Origin: an uncultured Bacteroidales bacterium
GTDB taxonomy: Bacteria; Bacteroidota; Bacteroidia; Bacteroidales; UBA932
Length of the DNA: 64,000 bases
Assembly (NCBI GenBank): GCA_944323785.1
Contig: CALUTU010000001.1
Span: 62,001 to 126,000 of the forward strand
Direction: 5' to 3'
Numbering within the stretch: position 1 is the stretch's first letter; each line of letters opens with the position of its first letter. Shown piece by piece: positions 62,477 to 64,000 of this stretch. The position numbers were made by a program, and so were the translations under genes. The notes beneath the pieces are model-generated. The model worked only from the letters and a program-made list of their open reading frames with translations, was not told where the DNA came from and did no database searches.

Positions 62477-63856
62477 CTATCTGGAACGAAGACGGAGAAA
62501 GGAGAAGAAGGCGGCGCAGACGACCAGTATGCCGGCAAGGAGCATCGCGTCATGCGGAGCCTTGTCTCCGAAGAGGTGGAAGAATAGGGCGACGAGAGCT
62601 GCGCCGGTGGCCTGGCCTGTCAGGCGGGCGGTGGAGAGCATGCCGCTTGCACTGCCGGCCCGGTGGTTGGGCGCGGAGCTCAGGAGCAGATGGTTGTTGG
62701 GCGACTGGAAGAATCCGAAACCGGCGCCGCAGAGGGCGAGTCTCCAGCCGAGGGCAAAGGGGGAGGCATCCGCCGGCATCTGCGAGAGCAGGAAGCAGCC
62801 GGCACTCATAAGCAGCAGACCGAAACCACCTAACAGGCCCGGGTGGATCTTGCCGCTCAGCGAGCCGGACAGAGGCGCCACGAACATCACTATGAACGGC
62901 CAGGCGGTCATTACGGCACCGGTCTCCACGGGATTCATCCCGAAGGTATGCAGCAGCATGAAAGGCATACCGACCAGCACCATCATCTGGGCCGTATAGG
63001 AGACAATGCTGGTGACCACCGACATGGAAAATGCCGGAATACGCAGCAGGTCAAAGGGCAGCATCGGGTATCTGCGGCGGAGCTGACTGCGGATATACAG
63101 GAAACCCAGTGCGAGCAGCACGGCAGCTGCCACAGCTACGACCGCAGGACTGACATCGTGCGAATACATCTCGATGCAGCCTATGAGAAGGCCGAATACG
63201 GCGGCGTTGAGAAGGGCGTCCCCGACATGGAAACGGCGTCCGACGATATGAGTGGGATTGTCAGGGAGGAAACGCCACCCCATCAGGAATGTCACTATCC
63301 CCACCGGGATATTGATGGCGAACAGCCATGGCCAGGAGGCGAAAGACAGTATGGCGGCCGCTATCGACGGACCGGACACGGCCGACAGGGCCACCACGGT
63401 AGCATTGATTCCCACCCCCTTGCCGAAATGCCGCCTGGGAAACACCAGTTTGGCCACGGAGGTATTGACACTCATCATCATCGCCGCCCCAAGCCCCTGG
63501 AATGCCCTGGATGCCACGAGCATAAGCAGACTGTGTGAAACCGTGCAGAAAACGGATGCCACCGTAAACACGGCCACTCCCGACAGATACACTTTTTTAT
63601 AGCTGTACAGCTCCCCGAGTGTCGAGAACGGCAGCAGGGCCATCATCACCACGAGCTGGAAAGCATTGACCACCCATATCGAATCAGCAGGCGAGACACC
63701 GAGTCCCTGCGCTATCACCGGCAGGGCCACATTGCAGATATTGCCGTCCACCACCGACAGGAAGATGCCGCACCACACCGCGCCCATGGCATAGAAAAGC
63801 TGCGGCCTGTGCAGACCGTCCCACTCCAGATTGCCGGTGATCCTTTCTTCTTCCAT
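62477..63856 (-). CDS. MFS transporter, drug-resistance type
   Basis: From the ATG at 63856 the product has 459 residues and about 12-14 helices. The N-terminal part VDGNICNVALPVIAQGLGVS and WVVNAFQLVVMMALLPFSTL resembles motif D1 of the DHA2/EmrB-type exporters, and GKGVGINATVVALSAVSGPS matches motif C. It probably exports toxic compounds or metabolites. A -7-like TACATTTG (63875-63882) lies 18 nt upstream. The next gene upstream is a paralog whose last residues are clearly similar, so this is a tandem pair. Confidence 0.9.
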   Translation of the reverse strand: MEEERITGNLEWDGLHRPQLFYAMGAVWCGIFLSVVDGNICNVALPVIAQGLGVSPADSIWVVNAFQLVVMMALLPFSTLGELYSYKKVYLSGVAVFTVASVFCTVSHSLLMLVASRAFQGLGAAMMMSVNTSVAKLVFPRRHFGKGVGINATVVALSAVSGPSIAAAILSFASWPWLFAINIPVGIVTFLMGWRFLPDNPTHIVGRRFHVGDALLNAAVFGLLIGCIEMYSHDVSPAVVAVAAAVLLALGFLYIRSQLRRRYPMLPFDLLRIPAFSMSVVTSIVSYTAQMMVLVGMPFMLLHTFGMNPVETGAVMTAWPFIVMFVAPLSGSLSGKIHPGLLGGFGLLLMSAGCFLLSQMPADASPFALGWRLALCGAGFGFFQSPNNHLLLSSAPNHRAGSASGMLSTARLTGQATGAALVALFFHLFGDKAPHDAMLLAGILVVCAAFFSFLRLRSR

Positions 63857-63889
63857 TTTACTGCGTGACTTCGGCAAATGTACGCAAAT

Positions 63890-64000
63890 TTACTTTACGG
63901 GAGAACGCAGCCCGAGGCGGCTGACAGAGGAAAGGGCGCCGCAGATGGTAAGAATGCCGGCCAGGAGCATGGCATCGTGGGGAGCACCGTCCCCGAAAAG
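63890..64000 (-). CDS. MFS transporter, C-terminal fragment (cut by window end)
   Basis: The last 36 codons of a minus-strand gene read LFGDGAPHDAMLLAGILTIC and then GALSSVSRLGLRSPVK. The neighbouring MFS transporter ends LFGDKAPHDAMLLAGILVVC, so these are tandem paralogs. The stop TAA is at 63890-63892, and the neighbour's ATG is 33 bp further along. The rest is outside the window. Confidence 0.8.
   Translation of the reverse strand, partial: LFGDGAPHDAMLLAGILTICGALSSVSRLGLRSPVK

Overview
The window comes from a moderately GC-rich member of the Bacteroidota, most likely order Bacteroidales. The evidence is a set of families largely confined to that group: an S46 dipeptidyl-peptidase, a BACON lipoprotein, a GH109-type lipoprotein, NVEAL peptides, BF3164/TolB-like six-bladed propeller lipoproteins, DUF3244, ORF6N/RhuM proteins and DUF4143 ATPases. 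Many genes are also preceded by a Bacteroidota -7 element of the form TAnnTTTG, and Shine-Dalgarno sites are generally absent. I cannot place the genus. No rRNA, tRNA, CRISPR array or complete insertion sequence was seen.

Layout. 0-10.7 kb is mostly housekeeping and metabolic: the end of an AraC regulator, a BACON lipoprotein, Mrp ATPase, S46 peptidase, glycerate kinase, a phosphoglycolate phosphatase-like HAD enzyme, a radical SAM/SPASM enzyme with its lipoprotein partner, a membrane protein and a DUF362 protein. 10.8-19.6 kb holds a RhuM/PLD-like fusion, a flavin-type oxidase, a YczE-cytidylate kinase fusion, a GNAT-MGMT fusion, a flavodoxin/ferredoxin protein, an AlbA_2 protein, an AlkD-like protein, rsmA and a GH109-type protein. 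19.6-28 kb is accessory: two DUF4143 ATPases, a LuxR-type regulator flanked by four ACAC-N4-GTGT palindromes and two probable target genes (ThiF-like and serine hydrolase), a 5'-truncated outer-membrane barrel gene and a CPBP protease. 28-32 kb has an ABC permease, mutS and a regular 118-bp tandem array of palindromes.

32.4-57 kb is the most unusual part. It holds eight BF3164/TolB-like propeller lipoproteins plus a ninth propeller-like one, a membrane TPR/helix-turn-helix regulator, a DUF3244 protein, four NVEAL peptides with a conserved four-cysteine pattern, and a lipoprotein with a CGSC thioredoxin-like motif that is present whole once and in several eroded forms. The cluster runs with a 10-bp gap into a TolC, adaptor, RND, RND export operon. 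My reading, which is inference, is a signalling or export module: the membrane regulator controls small disulfide-bonded secreted peptides, each paired with a surface propeller lipoprotein, and the tripartite pump may export a product. The units show duplication, gene conversion and decay, including an NVEAL/propeller chimera.

57-64 kb has an MFS transporter and YfhO protein on the minus strand, a fragment of an aminodeoxychorismate lyase-like gene, a third DUF4143 ATPase with repeats at its promoter, and two tandem MFS transporters, the last cut by the window edge.
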